Of a DNA stretch of 42,847 nucleotides, positions 26,075 to 33,441 are shown piece by piece. The position numbers were made by a program, and so were the translations under genes. Below the pieces are notes generated by a model. It saw only the letters and a list, made by a program, of their open reading frames with translations, ran no database searches and had not been told where the DNA came from. How positions within the stretch are numbered: position 1 is the first letter of the stretch; each line of letters opens with the position of its first letter. Origin of the DNA: Thermococcaceae archaeon (GTDB lineage Archaea > Methanobacteriota_B > Thermococci > Thermococcales > Thermococcaceae); contig JASGLT010000016.1 in NCBI GenBank assembly GCA_030156945.1, forward strand, positions 1 to 42,847. The letters are read 5' to 3'.

Positions 26075-26803
26075 TCAAATGCTCCCTCCCATCAGCACCC
26101 AAACACCGATTCCCACCAAGAGTATCCCTGCCACAACCGAAAGCTCCCTGCTGTGCCTTACGAGGGCCTGGGAAAAGCGTTTGCTCTCGGCTATGCTCCC
26201 CATGGTGAGCAGTATGAGTACGAGGGGAAGGACGAATATTATGTTGTATAGGGCCAGAAGTAGCAGAGCAATCATCCTGCTTCCCCGTGCAATTATCGTC
26301 GCGTAGACAAGATAGCTTCCGGCAGAGCAGGGGAGGAGTGTAGCCGAGACCACAACCCCGAGGAAGAAGGAGCTCAGGAAAGTAGCCTCAGCGCTGAACA
26401 TCTTCTTTCTGATCCCCTGCTTGTCGGCTATTCTCGACTTTTCAATCAGGCCCGTAACTATCGTGTAAATTCCAAAGCCTATCGCCAGAAAGCCTGCAAA
26501 CCACAGGGGAATGTACTGGCCGAGATAGAGGAGTCCGACGCCGAGGAGGTAGTAGGAGATGTACACGGCCAGTATGAAGGCAGAGCCGACTACGTAAAGC
26601 CGTTTTTTCTCGATTTTTCTGACGGAGAGCGCTATGAGGAGCATCGTGTAGATGACGAACGTGCAGGGGTTTATGGAGTCGCTCATGGATAGGGCATAGA
26701 ACTGGGGAATGAAGCCCGGAATTCCGAGAAGGTACAGCGCAAGCGCGCTTATGCCAAATGAGATTCCCAGTATCGTGGCCAGTAGTTTTATCTCTCCCCT
26801 CAT
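26075..26803 (-). CDS. CcdA/DsbD-like thiol-disulfide membrane transporter
   Basis: A 242-residue protein with six membrane helices. The two helix-start cysteines typical of CcdA are C47 in DSINPCTF and C159 in LLPCSAGSY. They shuttle reducing equivalents from cytoplasmic thioredoxin to the outside of the membrane. The upstream gene on the same strand encodes a secreted thioredoxin-fold protein with CPHC, the likely partner. The usual substrate in bacteria is cytochrome c maturation, which Thermococcales lack, so general disulfide reduction or sulfur chemistry is more plausible. Confidence 0.88.
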   Translation of the reverse strand: MRGEIKLLATILGISFGISALALYLLGIPGFIPQFYALSMSDSINPCTFVIYTMLLIALSVRKIEKKRLYVVGSAFILAVYISYYLLGVGLLYLGQYIPLWFAGFLAIGFGIYTIVTGLIEKSRIADKQGIRKKMFSAEATFLSSFFLGVVVSATLLPCSAGSYLVYATIIARGSRMIALLLLALYNIIFVLPLVLILLTMGSIAESKRFSQALVRHSRELSVVAGILLVGIGVWVLMGGSI

Positions 26804-26864
26804 GGAGTAAGCTTGGAGTCCTGGTTTTTCTTTGTTTCTAAAACAAAAGGTTGAGAATAGAAAG

Positions 26865-27536
26865 TTAACGACGTCTCCTTAATCCCAGGACTGCGATGGG
26901 TACAAGCAACATAATCCCAGGTCCGCAGATGCTCCCCTCGTTTCCTTGGGGGGATCCTGTGGAGGACTCCGGTGGGTTCGAGCTACTTGTCGTGGAGGGG
27001 GATGTTGTCTTTGTTGTAGTCGTTGAGGTGTCCTGTTGTGGACTTGAGGAGCTCGTTTCCGGGGCTTTGTGCTCAACAAAGAGTGAGTACAGAATGTTGG
27101 CGAGTTCCATGGCCTTCGTGTCGTTGCTCGGGAGCAGCCATACTTTTCCTCCAACAACCAACAGTACACCTTTGGCTTTCATGGCCTCCTCTATGATCTG
27201 GGGAGTGGCATTTACTTTGAATTCTCCCTCGATCACGGCATAAAGGGTCCCGTTGTAGACGATTGCTATGGCGGGAACTCCGCTAATTCCAGTGTTCTGG
27301 TAGAGGATCTGGAATAGCTTGCCGTTTTCGTCATTTCCCACAAGCTCGTAGTAGGTTAAGCTATCCTCTCCGTAAATCTTTGGTATCTCTTCCTTCATCT
27401 TCTGGCAGTGCGGGCACGTCTTCATGCCGTATATGTAGAAGTGTATCTTCTCTGGGTCTATCTCCAGCCCTGCCGTCCGGGGAATAGTAAGTGAGAGCAC
27501 CAGCAGGATGCCGATTATTCCAAAGACTTTCTTCAT
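26865..27536 (-). CDS. Secreted thioredoxin-fold protein with CGP-CTERM tail
   Basis: A 223-residue protein. It has a signal peptide (residues 1-23), then a thioredoxin domain with C41-P-H-C44 (GMKTCPHCQKM) and cis-proline P88 (SGVPAI), a Ser/Thr/Pro-rich linker (about 155-200) likely to be glycosylated, and a C-terminal CGPGIMLLVPIAVLGLRRRR. That tail is the Thermococcales CGP-CTERM sorting signal: Cys-Gly-Pro, a hydrophobic helix and an Arg cluster. The domain should be held at the outer membrane face, probably reduced by the CcdA-like protein encoded next to it. Confidence 0.88.
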   Translation of the reverse strand: MKKVFGIIGILLVLSLTIPRTAGLEIDPEKIHFYIYGMKTCPHCQKMKEEIPKIYGEDSLTYYELVGNDENGKLFQILYQNTGISGVPAIAIVYNGTLYAVIEGEFKVNATPQIIEEAMKAKGVLLVVGGKVWLLPSNDTKAMELANILYSLFVEHKAPETSSSSPQQDTSTTTTKTTSPSTTSSSNPPESSTGSPQGNEGSICGPGIMLLVPIAVLGLRRRR

Positions 27537-27630
27537 GAATCCCACCACTGGAGGTGGGAGAGTGTGGTTATAAAGTTTAGCCACGGAAAGCTTAAATCCT
27601 TAAGATTGATAAAATAATGGGGTGCCATTG

Positions 27631-28095
27631 ATGCAGGAATGGTATCGATCACGTGCTCTTTATGAGGCCATTCAAAAACTCCTGGACTCCGGTAAGTTCG
27701 AGGATGCCCTTAAAATGGCTGAAACAATCCCCGACAAAGTTATACGGAGTAAATCTTTCTCCGCTATTGCGATAGAGGCTGCTAAGAAAGGTGTACCCTA
27801 CGAAAAGTTCCTGGAACGAGCTATTGAGGCAGCAATTGATATAGACAACACCAGCGAATCCACGAAAGCCTTAATGAGTCTCGCCTTTGAATTGATGAAC
27901 CTCGGGAAGATAGACGATGCCAAGAGAATAGCTTCCTTCATTAGGGATCCCTCCAACCGTTCCAAGATGGAGGCGGAAATAGCCTTGAAGCTTGCAAAGG
28001 AGGGTAAGATATCTGAGGCGATGGAGATAATAAACAACATCATAGATGAGGACGTCAGGACATGGGCCACCTCGCGCCTTGCGAGCCAGCTTTAA
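27631..28095 (+). CDS. TPR-like helical repeat protein, unknown
   Basis: A 154-residue soluble protein of paired helices with about 33-residue periodicity (for example KFEDALKMAETIPD, KIDDAKRIASFIRD, KISEAMEIINNIID), which resembles tetratricopeptide-type repeats. The (K)xxDA/EA..IA..I pattern repeats at least three times. GGGGTG at 27619-27624 selects the ATG at 27631. No catalytic motif is seen. A protein-binding scaffold is likely. Confidence 0.72.
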   Translation: MQEWYRSRALYEAIQKLLDSGKFEDALKMAETIPDKVIRSKSFSAIAIEAAKKGVPYEKFLERAIEAAIDIDNTSESTKALMSLAFELMNLGKIDDAKRIASFIRDPSNRSKMEAEIALKLAKEGKISEAMEIINNIIDEDVRTWATSRLASQL

Positions 28096-28193
28096 CCCTT
28101 TTTGCCTATTTTTATTGATAATTCTCCGATTTTTAACGGATTTAAGTCCAAAATCCTTTTTAAGGCTCCCCTTTCCCTAAACGGGGGAGGAAA

Positions 28194-28457
28194 ATGAACG
28201 GGGGAGAGCTCGTAGGACTCATTGGAATGCTTCTGCTCGTGGGTTCGTGGGTTCCTCAAACGGTGGAGACCCTAAGAAAGCGTCATTGTCCTCTGAATCT
28301 CGAGTTTATCCTGATTTACGTAATGGCTGCCAGTCTGCTGACTGTCTACTCATACATAATAGGAGACTGGATATTCTTTACTCTGAACTTCCTATCGGCG
28401 CTTCAGAGCAGCATAAACCTCTCGGTAAAGCTCCTGAAAATAAGGGGGAAAAGATAG
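28194..28457 (+). CDS. PQ-loop/SemiSWEET-like small membrane protein
   Basis: An 87-residue protein with three membrane helices (about 6-20, 37-56, 59-77) and a PQ motif after helix 1 (GSWVPQTVETLRK). Three-helix PQ-loop proteins of this size resemble SemiSWEET sugar transporters, which work as dimers. Many archaeal relatives are uncharacterised, so the substrate is unknown. GGGGGAGGAAA precedes the ATG. Confidence 0.75.
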   Translation: MNGGELVGLIGMLLLVGSWVPQTVETLRKRHCPLNLEFILIYVMAASLLTVYSYIIGDWIFFTLNFLSALQSSINLSVKLLKIRGKR

Positions 28458-28466
28458 CCTACCCGT

Positions 28467-29015
28467 CTATTTTCTCTCGTAGAGACCAACCAGCTCTCCC
28501 CAGGCTATAACGTGGCCCTCCATGGCCTTTTCTAATTCTTTTCTTGATGAGCCGGGCCTGAGGCTCAACTCTGTGTCGAGTGCATAGACCTTGAAGTGGT
28601 AGTGGTGAACTCCGTGCCCGGGTGGAGGGCATGGGCCTCCGTAACCGATTCTCCCAAAGTCGTTGATGCCCTGGACTATATGCAGGGGAGACTCTACGAC
28701 TTCTTTCGGCGGCACTCCCCGCGGAATCTCCCCCCTTGGAGGGATGTTCCAGGCTATCCAGTGTGTGAAAGTGCCCCTGGGAGCGTCGGGATCGTCAACT
28801 ATAATGACGAGGCTCTTGGCCTCGGGCGGAATTTTGCCGATGTAAATCGGCGGGTTTATGTCGTTCCCCTCGCAGGTGTATTCCCTTGGAATAAACTCTC
28901 CGTCGTGAAATACGGAGCCAATCTCAAGGGTTTTTTCCATTTTTTCACCCCCTCCAGATATGCAGCCGGAAACAAAAACAATAATTCCCAGTAGCAGGGG
29001 CAACCAGTGTCTCAT
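28467..29015 (-). CDS. YbhB/YbcL-family (PEBP/RKIP-like) lipoprotein
   Basis: A 182-residue protein with a lipoprotein signal peptide whose lipobox-like VSGC places the lipidated Cys at residue 18. The mature part is the phosphatidylethanolamine-binding protein fold: PPEAKSLVIIVDDPDAPRGTFTHWIAWNIPP, GINDFGRIGYGGPCPPPGHG and HHYHFKVYALD are family motifs around the anion pocket. The in-frame extension to 29594 runs antisense through the SDR gene and is rejected. It would act at the outer membrane face. The ligand is unknown. Confidence 0.88.
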   Translation of the reverse strand: MRHWLPLLLGIIVFVSGCISGGGEKMEKTLEIGSVFHDGEFIPREYTCEGNDINPPIYIGKIPPEAKSLVIIVDDPDAPRGTFTHWIAWNIPPRGEIPRGVPPKEVVESPLHIVQGINDFGRIGYGGPCPPPGHGVHHYHFKVYALDTELSLRPGSSRKELEKAMEGHVIAWGELVGLYERK

Positions 29016-29084
29016 GATACTTTTTATGTGTTCGAAGGTAAAAAGGTTTTTGGGAAGAAATGTCGAAATTCTTGCGGCGATACC

Positions 29085-29807
29085 ATGGAGCTGGCAGGAA
29101 AAGTTGCCCTCGTCACGGGTGCTTCCCGCGGGATTGGTAGGGCCATAGCGGTGGCCCTCGCGAAGAAGGGAGCGAAGGTTGCCATAAACTACGCCCACGA
29201 CGAGGAGGGGGCAAGGGAGACCGAGAGGCTCTGCAGGGAGGCTGGAGCGGAGGCGATGATCGTGAAGGCCGACGTCAGGAGCAGGGAAGAAGTCAGGGCG
29301 ATGGTGGAAAAGGTCGTCGAGCGTTTCGGCGGGATAGACATCCTCGTTAACAACGCAGGAATCCTTGGAAAGGCCCTGAAGCCGATGGATGTGACCGATG
29401 AAGACTGGGATGCAGTCCTTGGAGTCAACCTCAAGGGGGCCTTCATAGTCACCCAGGAAGTCCTCAGGTACATGAAGAAGGGTAAAATAGTGAACATAGC
29501 CTCGATAGCGGGCAAGGACGGCGGGACGGTTGGGCCGCACTACGCGGCCTCGAAGGGTGGGCTTATAGCGATGACCTTCAACCTCGCGAGGCACCTCGCT
29601 CCAAACATACTCGTTAACGCGGTTGCACCGGGCCCGGTGGATACTGGACTGATAAGCCCCGAGATAAAGGAGAAGCTCAGGAAGCTTTCCCTAACAGGTG
29701 AAATAGCGAAGCCCGAGGAGATCGCTCACGCCGTTATATTCCTCCTCGAAAACGACCACATAACCGGTGAGGTCATAGACGTCAACGGCGGCAGGCTGAT
29801 GGACTGA
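29085..29807 (+). CDS. Short-chain dehydrogenase/reductase (FabG-like)
   Basis: A 240-residue classical SDR. It has the TGASRGIG dinucleotide motif (11-18), NNAG at 89-92, a catalytic Ser140, Tyr153 and Lys157 (YAASK), and a C-terminal GEVIDVNGGRLMD. It is annotated as 3-oxoacyl-ACP reductase in relatives, but Thermococcales do not make fatty acids by the bacterial route, so another carbonyl substrate is likely. The ATG at 29085 has only a weak ribosome site, but extension upstream has no homology-like sequence. It is divergent from the YbhB lipoprotein. Confidence 0.9.
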   Translation: MELAGKVALVTGASRGIGRAIAVALAKKGAKVAINYAHDEEGARETERLCREAGAEAMIVKADVRSREEVRAMVEKVVERFGGIDILVNNAGILGKALKPMDVTDEDWDAVLGVNLKGAFIVTQEVLRYMKKGKIVNIASIAGKDGGTVGPHYAASKGGLIAMTFNLARHLAPNILVNAVAPGPVDTGLISPEIKEKLRKLSLTGEIAKPEEIAHAVIFLLENDHITGEVIDVNGGRLMD

Positions 29808-29852
29808 GGAAACGTTTTAACCTTTCCCTCCCTACCCTTTTCTGTGGGCAAG

Positions 29853-30314
29853 ATGCGCGTGGTGTGGGAAAAGGAAATTCCAGCGGAGGAGATAACCGTC
29901 TCGCCGAGGCCTGTTTGGAAGTGCAGGGCCTGCCCGATGTACGGGAAGAGACCGGGCTGTCCGCCATACGCTCCCGACTGGAAGGAAGCAAAAGAGTGGG
30001 TCGGATCCTTCAAAAAAGCGCTTCTCGTAAAGTTTGAGGTCGATATGAACGATTTCGAAAACGAGAAGAGAAAAGTCCTTCTCTGGCTCCTAAAGAAGGA
30101 AGCAGAGCTCTTTAAACAGGGAAAGCTCTACGCAATGACTCTTTTCCCAGGCAACTGCAACCTCTGCGACGACTGTCCATTTGAACGTGGAGAACCCTGC
30201 AGGATGCCTGAGAAGGTGAGGCCGAGCATAGACGCGATTGGGGTTGAGATAAGCTCGCTTGTTGAGATAGACTTCTCGGAAAGCGTCCTCTACGGGATGG
30301 TGATGGTCGAATGA
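29853..30314 (+). CDS. DUF2284 cysteine-rich metal-binding protein
   Basis: A 153-residue protein with two Cys clusters: C24, C27, C36 (KCRACPMYGKRPGCPP) and C102, C105, C108, C116 (CNLCDDCPF...CRMP). This is the DUF2284 pattern, predicted to bind a metal or iron-sulfur cluster. A TATA-like TTTTAACC at 29815 puts transcription start close to the ATG. A GTG at 29844 is an alternative start. It is the first of three coupled genes, with ATGA overlapping the CARF-like gene at 30311-30314. Its part in that module is unknown. Confidence 0.85.
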   Translation: MRVVWEKEIPAEEITVSPRPVWKCRACPMYGKRPGCPPYAPDWKEAKEWVGSFKKALLVKFEVDMNDFENEKRKVLLWLLKKEAELFKQGKLYAMTLFPGNCNLCDDCPFERGEPCRMPEKVRPSIDAIGVEISSLVEIDFSESVLYGMVMVE

Positions 30315-30784
30315 GCGTCCACATAGCTCTGCTCGGAAGGACTCCCTGGGCGCTGGTGAACACCTACTATGCCTCGGTAATGAAGGGAGAGCGCCCGAAG
30401 GAAGTATACGTCGTGACAGAAAAGAGGTACTCCCCCAACCTGCCGAAAATAACGGAGGCAGTAAAGACTATCTCTGAGGCATACGGATTTTCTCTAGAAG
30501 TGAAAACTATAATAATACCTGACGACGACTTTAAAGAGGCGGATAGCGTCTTAAAAAACTTGTTCTTGGAGCTTAAGGAGCGAGACGGCGACATCGTCCT
30601 TAACATGACCTCGGGAAGGAAGGCACTGGTTGCGGCAGCAATAATTCAGGGAAGGAAGTCAAACGTGAGGGAAATCCTGTATATGGCACTCCTCGACGTC
30701 CAGTTTCCAGATAGGCCCTACATGATGATTCCAAAGCACATGCAGGTTCTCAAGAACTTTCTGGGTGGGGAGAACAATGAATGA
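30311..30784 (+). CDS. Single-domain CARF-like protein
   Basis: A 157-residue Rossmann-like protein with both hallmark CARF motifs: the first-strand loop HIALLGRTPWALV (G9-R-T11-P12), followed by KEVYVVTEKRY, and the fourth-strand motif LNMTSGRKALVAAA (N98, T100, G102, K104). CARF domains bind cyclic oligoadenylates made by type III CRISPR systems. No effector domain is fused, so it may be a sensor, or a ring nuclease that breaks down the signal (compare the Ser/Thr and Lys used by Crn1). The downstream PIN gene overlaps it by eight bases. No cas genes are in the window. Confidence 0.72.
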   Translation: MSVHIALLGRTPWALVNTYYASVMKGERPKEVYVVTEKRYSPNLPKITEAVKTISEAYGFSLEVKTIIIPDDDFKEADSVLKNLFLELKERDGDIVLNMTSGRKALVAAAIIQGRKSNVREILYMALLDVQFPDRPYMMIPKHMQVLKNFLGGENNE

Positions 30785-31754
30785 GGTCGTTATTCAGAAG
30801 CCTGAGCTTCAGATACTCGTAAACCTCCTTCAGGATGATGGAGTGGTTAGGGTAAACTTTCCAATTTACGACACACTACTTTTCACCGCGAGGCCATCTG
30901 AACGGGGGTATCGGATTGAGGTTAAAGCGGAGAAGAGAGACTTCTATGTGAGACATCCCGAGCTCCCCTCGTATTCGGACTTCTATGAGGCGTTTATTTC
31001 ATCGGGAGTAATAACCTACGACAACATAGCTGAGTTTGAGAGGTCTCTTGAGCTTTACAGGACCCTCAAAAAGGGGGTCGTCTTTGCTCCGGACACCAAC
31101 ATCTTCTACCACCGCTTCATATCCAACTATAGGTCCCTCGACGGCTACCAGATTGTGGTCGCCGAAGACGTCAAAAACGAGATAGAGGGGGCGATGAACT
31201 ACAAGTACCGTTCAAACTACCTCCACGAGATCATGAGCACAGTCAGAAACGGCCACCTCCTGCGCGAGCTGAGCAACAGGAGGACGAAAAAGTCCAGAAA
31301 AGCGGCCTACATAGCCCTAAAGGAGTTTGAGGCGTTAAAGGATAGAGTGATAATCGTGGAACGCTACGGGGAAGGGCACAACAACGACGAACTGATAGTT
31401 AAGACCCTCAAGCATTACGACGAGATGAGTCCCGCCCTTCTAATATTTCTGACGGCTGACCTGGCGATAACGGACGTGGCAAGGATGGAGGGGCTTGAGT
31501 ACTTCTACTTTGAGTACCCCACTGCCAAACTGGGCAACCATGAGGTCTCTGCTTACCAGCTCAGGACGCTCATATTCAATCTTGCAGCGGTTTTCGGCCT
31601 GGTCGAGGTGAACGGGACTCTGGTCTACGGCGAGTTCGGAGGGAAGAAGAGGCTGAACGAGCTCAAGCTCATCTTCAGAGACGAAAGGCTCCAGAGGGAG
31701 TTCCTCTTCCACCTGAACCTCTGCAGGAAGCTGGAGAAAATTATGGAAGGATAA
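30777..31754 (+). CDS. PIN-domain nuclease with unknown N-terminal domain
   Basis: A 325-residue protein. Residues 1-100 are an unrecognised alpha/beta domain. About 101-245 form a PIN domain with likely metal ligands D106 (APDTNIF), E135 (EDVKNEIEG), D204 (HNNDELI) and D228 or D233 (TADLAITD). A basic helical insert (about 145-190, with NRRTKKSRK) lies between ligands two and three. About 250-325 are a C-terminal helical domain. PIN domains are usually RNases. The ATG at 30777 follows GGGTGGGGAG and overlaps the CARF-like gene, so the two are made together. Confidence 0.83.
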   Translation: MNEVVIQKPELQILVNLLQDDGVVRVNFPIYDTLLFTARPSERGYRIEVKAEKRDFYVRHPELPSYSDFYEAFISSGVITYDNIAEFERSLELYRTLKKGVVFAPDTNIFYHRFISNYRSLDGYQIVVAEDVKNEIEGAMNYKYRSNYLHEIMSTVRNGHLLRELSNRRTKKSRKAAYIALKEFEALKDRVIIVERYGEGHNNDELIVKTLKHYDEMSPALLIFLTADLAITDVARMEGLEYFYFEYPTAKLGNHEVSAYQLRTLIFNLAAVFGLVEVNGTLVYGEFGGKKRLNELKLIFRDERLQREFLFHLNLCRKLEKIMEG

Positions 31755-31788
31755 GGGAAAGGAGAAAGAAAAAGGGAGGTGCTAAGAC

Positions 31789-32142
31789 TCACGGGCTCTG
31801 AAGTGCTTTCTCGATGTGCTTCATCTCTCCTCTCAAGGCTTCAAGCAGGGTTCTCAGTAGTTTGTCCTCGTCTATGGGTTCCGGGGTCGGGTCTCTGAGT
31901 TTTCTGGAATAGTGTTGGAGGGTTTTTATTATTTCTGACTCCTCTTTGAGCTCTTTGAAGGCAATTATGTGATCTTCGGGCCATGGACGGCCAGGAATCG
32001 GAACTTCGAGGTCTCTAAGCGTTTCCAAAAGCCTTGCAAGTTTTATTTCGAGAAGAACTTCAAGAAGCTCTGCAAGCCTCGAGTAGCACATCCTTCTCTC
32101 TTGCTCACCCTCTAAAGAACCACAGTTGTAGGGGAAGGGCAT
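31789..32142 (-). CDS. Small helical protein, unknown
   Basis: A 117-residue protein, strongly helical and charged, with a leucine-rich segment (RLAELLEVLLEIKLARLLETLRDL) that looks like a coiled coil or helical hairpin. It carries two Cys near the N-terminus (NCGS, RMCY). AGGAGGTAGG directly upstream fixes the ATG at 32142. An in-frame ATG at 32166 lies before that site. It converges with the PIN gene, 34 bases apart. No family is recognised. Confidence 0.7.
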   Translation of the reverse strand: MPFPYNCGSLEGEQERRMCYSRLAELLEVLLEIKLARLLETLRDLEVPIPGRPWPEDHIIAFKELKEESEIIKTLQHYSRKLRDPTPEPIDEDKLLRTLLEALRGEMKHIEKALQSP

Positions 32143-32187
32143 TTTTCCTACCTCCTTGTGGGGCAATTCCCTTTAGTGCACAACATG

Positions 32188-32211
32188 TATAAAAACTTTT
32201 TGTAAAGTTTT
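32188..32211 (-). promoter_or_regulatory. Promoter with overlapping inverted repeat
   Basis: AAAACTTT (32192-32199) and AAAGTTTT (32204-32211) form an 8-base inverted repeat around TTGT. On the minus strand a TATA-like TTTTTATAC overlaps its downstream end. A protein bound there would block or assist transcription of the small helical protein gene. Confidence 0.42.
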
Positions 32212-32314
32212 ATCATTCAGTTTACTAATCCAAAGTATACATTTGCTAAATTTCATGTTTTAGGTTTTATTTTGCGAAAATAAAACTGCAGAAAATTGGA
32301 TAAAATTGGGGGGC

Positions 32315-32998
32315 TCAGCTCTCTAATACCAGCCTGCCGGCTACGAGCTCCTCGCCATTTCTTCCTTCAACTGTGAAGGTGTAGTTACCGGCTTCGTCCA
32401 CGCGGGCGAGCACTGAGAACTCGTCGACCGTTCCGAGTTTAACGGTTTCGCCGAGGTGTTCATCAAGTTTGGACTTTTCGGCGGTGAACTTCGCATGGGA
32501 CTTTTCCTGGACTTCTGCGGTCAACTGCCCGGAGTACCGTGCTCCATGATACTCAATGACTACTGGAACGTCTGAGTAAACAGGCACGTAGGCCTCTCCA
32601 GAAACGGGCTCGCCGTTAATGAGAACTTCAAAGTCTTTCGGCTCAAACGGCGGCACGATTTTCAAAAGGTACAGGGTGATGCTCGCCTGGGGCGTGCCGT
32701 TGTCGTCCACAACTTCAATCTCGAAGGAGTACAGTTTGGCGTTGCTCTTCTCGAAGTACTCCCTGACGTCCTCAGCTATTGAGGCTGGAACGCTGAGCTG
32801 GCCTGAGAACGTGCCGTTGATGTTCACCATGAGGGTGCGGTCCTGGACTTTAGCGGGGTTTGTGATTGTGTCGCCAGAGTTTGTGGACGTTTTCGTTGTG
32901 TTGGGGCCGTTTAAACATCCTGCTGAGATTACCGCCAACGCCACCGCAATAACTATTAGGGCCGTTCCTATCATCCACTTCCAATCTTTTGTTGGCAT
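32315..32998 (-). CDS. Secreted lipoprotein, unknown
   Basis: A 227-residue protein with an N-terminal helix (about 10-26) and a lipobox-like ISAGC placing the lipidated Cys at residue 28. A Thr/Ser/Asn-rich linker (NTTKTSTNSGDTIT) follows, then a beta-rich domain with alternating hydrophobic strands resembling Ig-like modules (for example NYTFTVEGRNGEELVAGRLVL at the end). AGGAGG precedes the ATG at 32998. No family is recognised. It probably sits on the outer membrane surface. Confidence 0.75.
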   Translation of the reverse strand: MPTKDWKWMIGTALIVIAVALAVISAGCLNGPNTTKTSTNSGDTITNPAKVQDRTLMVNINGTFSGQLSVPASIAEDVREYFEKSNAKLYSFEIEVVDDNGTPQASITLYLLKIVPPFEPKDFEVLINGEPVSGEAYVPVYSDVPVVIEYHGARYSGQLTAEVQEKSHAKFTAEKSKLDEHLGETVKLGTVDEFSVLARVDEAGNYTFTVEGRNGEELVAGRLVLES

Positions 32999-33051
32999 TG
33001 TCGGTCCTCCTATGTTGAGAAAGAATTTAAACAATAAAAAGTTTTTGTCGT

Positions 33052-33358
33052 TCAGTCGGTCTTTGATGAAATTCTGGCCATAAGCAGGATGGATGTAAGT
33101 TCGAATATGAACAGGAAAAGCGCCAGAAACTCTGATAGGGAGATACGGCTACCCCCACCCAACCACAGTAAGGAACTTGTGATTATACCGAATGCCATGG
33201 GCCCTTCCCACTTCTCTGACTTTTCTCCATACATGTACTCCAGGAAAAAAAGTCAGCCAGTTAAGGAGCACTATTATGGCAGGGGTCTCTCTGAAGTCCC
33301 AGAGCACATAACCCGTCGCGATGAGCAAGAAGGGGAGCGCGTAATAGAGTCTCCTCAT
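33052..33358 (-). pseudogene. Small membrane protein gene interrupted at an A7 run
   Basis: Reading left from the ATG at 33358 (behind CTGGTGATAAT), the first frame gives MRRLYYALPFLLIATGYVLW and continues to LLNWLTFF. At the homopolymer at 33245-33251 (A7 on the plus strand) the sensible frame changes. With one base fewer the protein continues LEYMYGEKSEKWEGPMAFG and through two more membrane helices to the stop at 33052, about 101 residues with four helices. Without the change it continues into a non-hydrophobic 35-residue tail. This may be a true frameshift, a sequencing error or slippage-dependent expression. Confidence 0.68.
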
Positions 33359-33441
33359 ATTATCACCAGGCAGAGTTAAAACGTAACTCCTTATAAAAAT
33401 TTTTCTGCCTGGGTTAAAACTATGGGAGAAGAGGAGAAAAC

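Noticed and set aside
29016-29594. N-terminal extension of the YbhB lipoprotein gene
   Set aside because: It runs antisense through the SDR gene. The ATG at 29015 begins a proper lipoprotein signal peptide.
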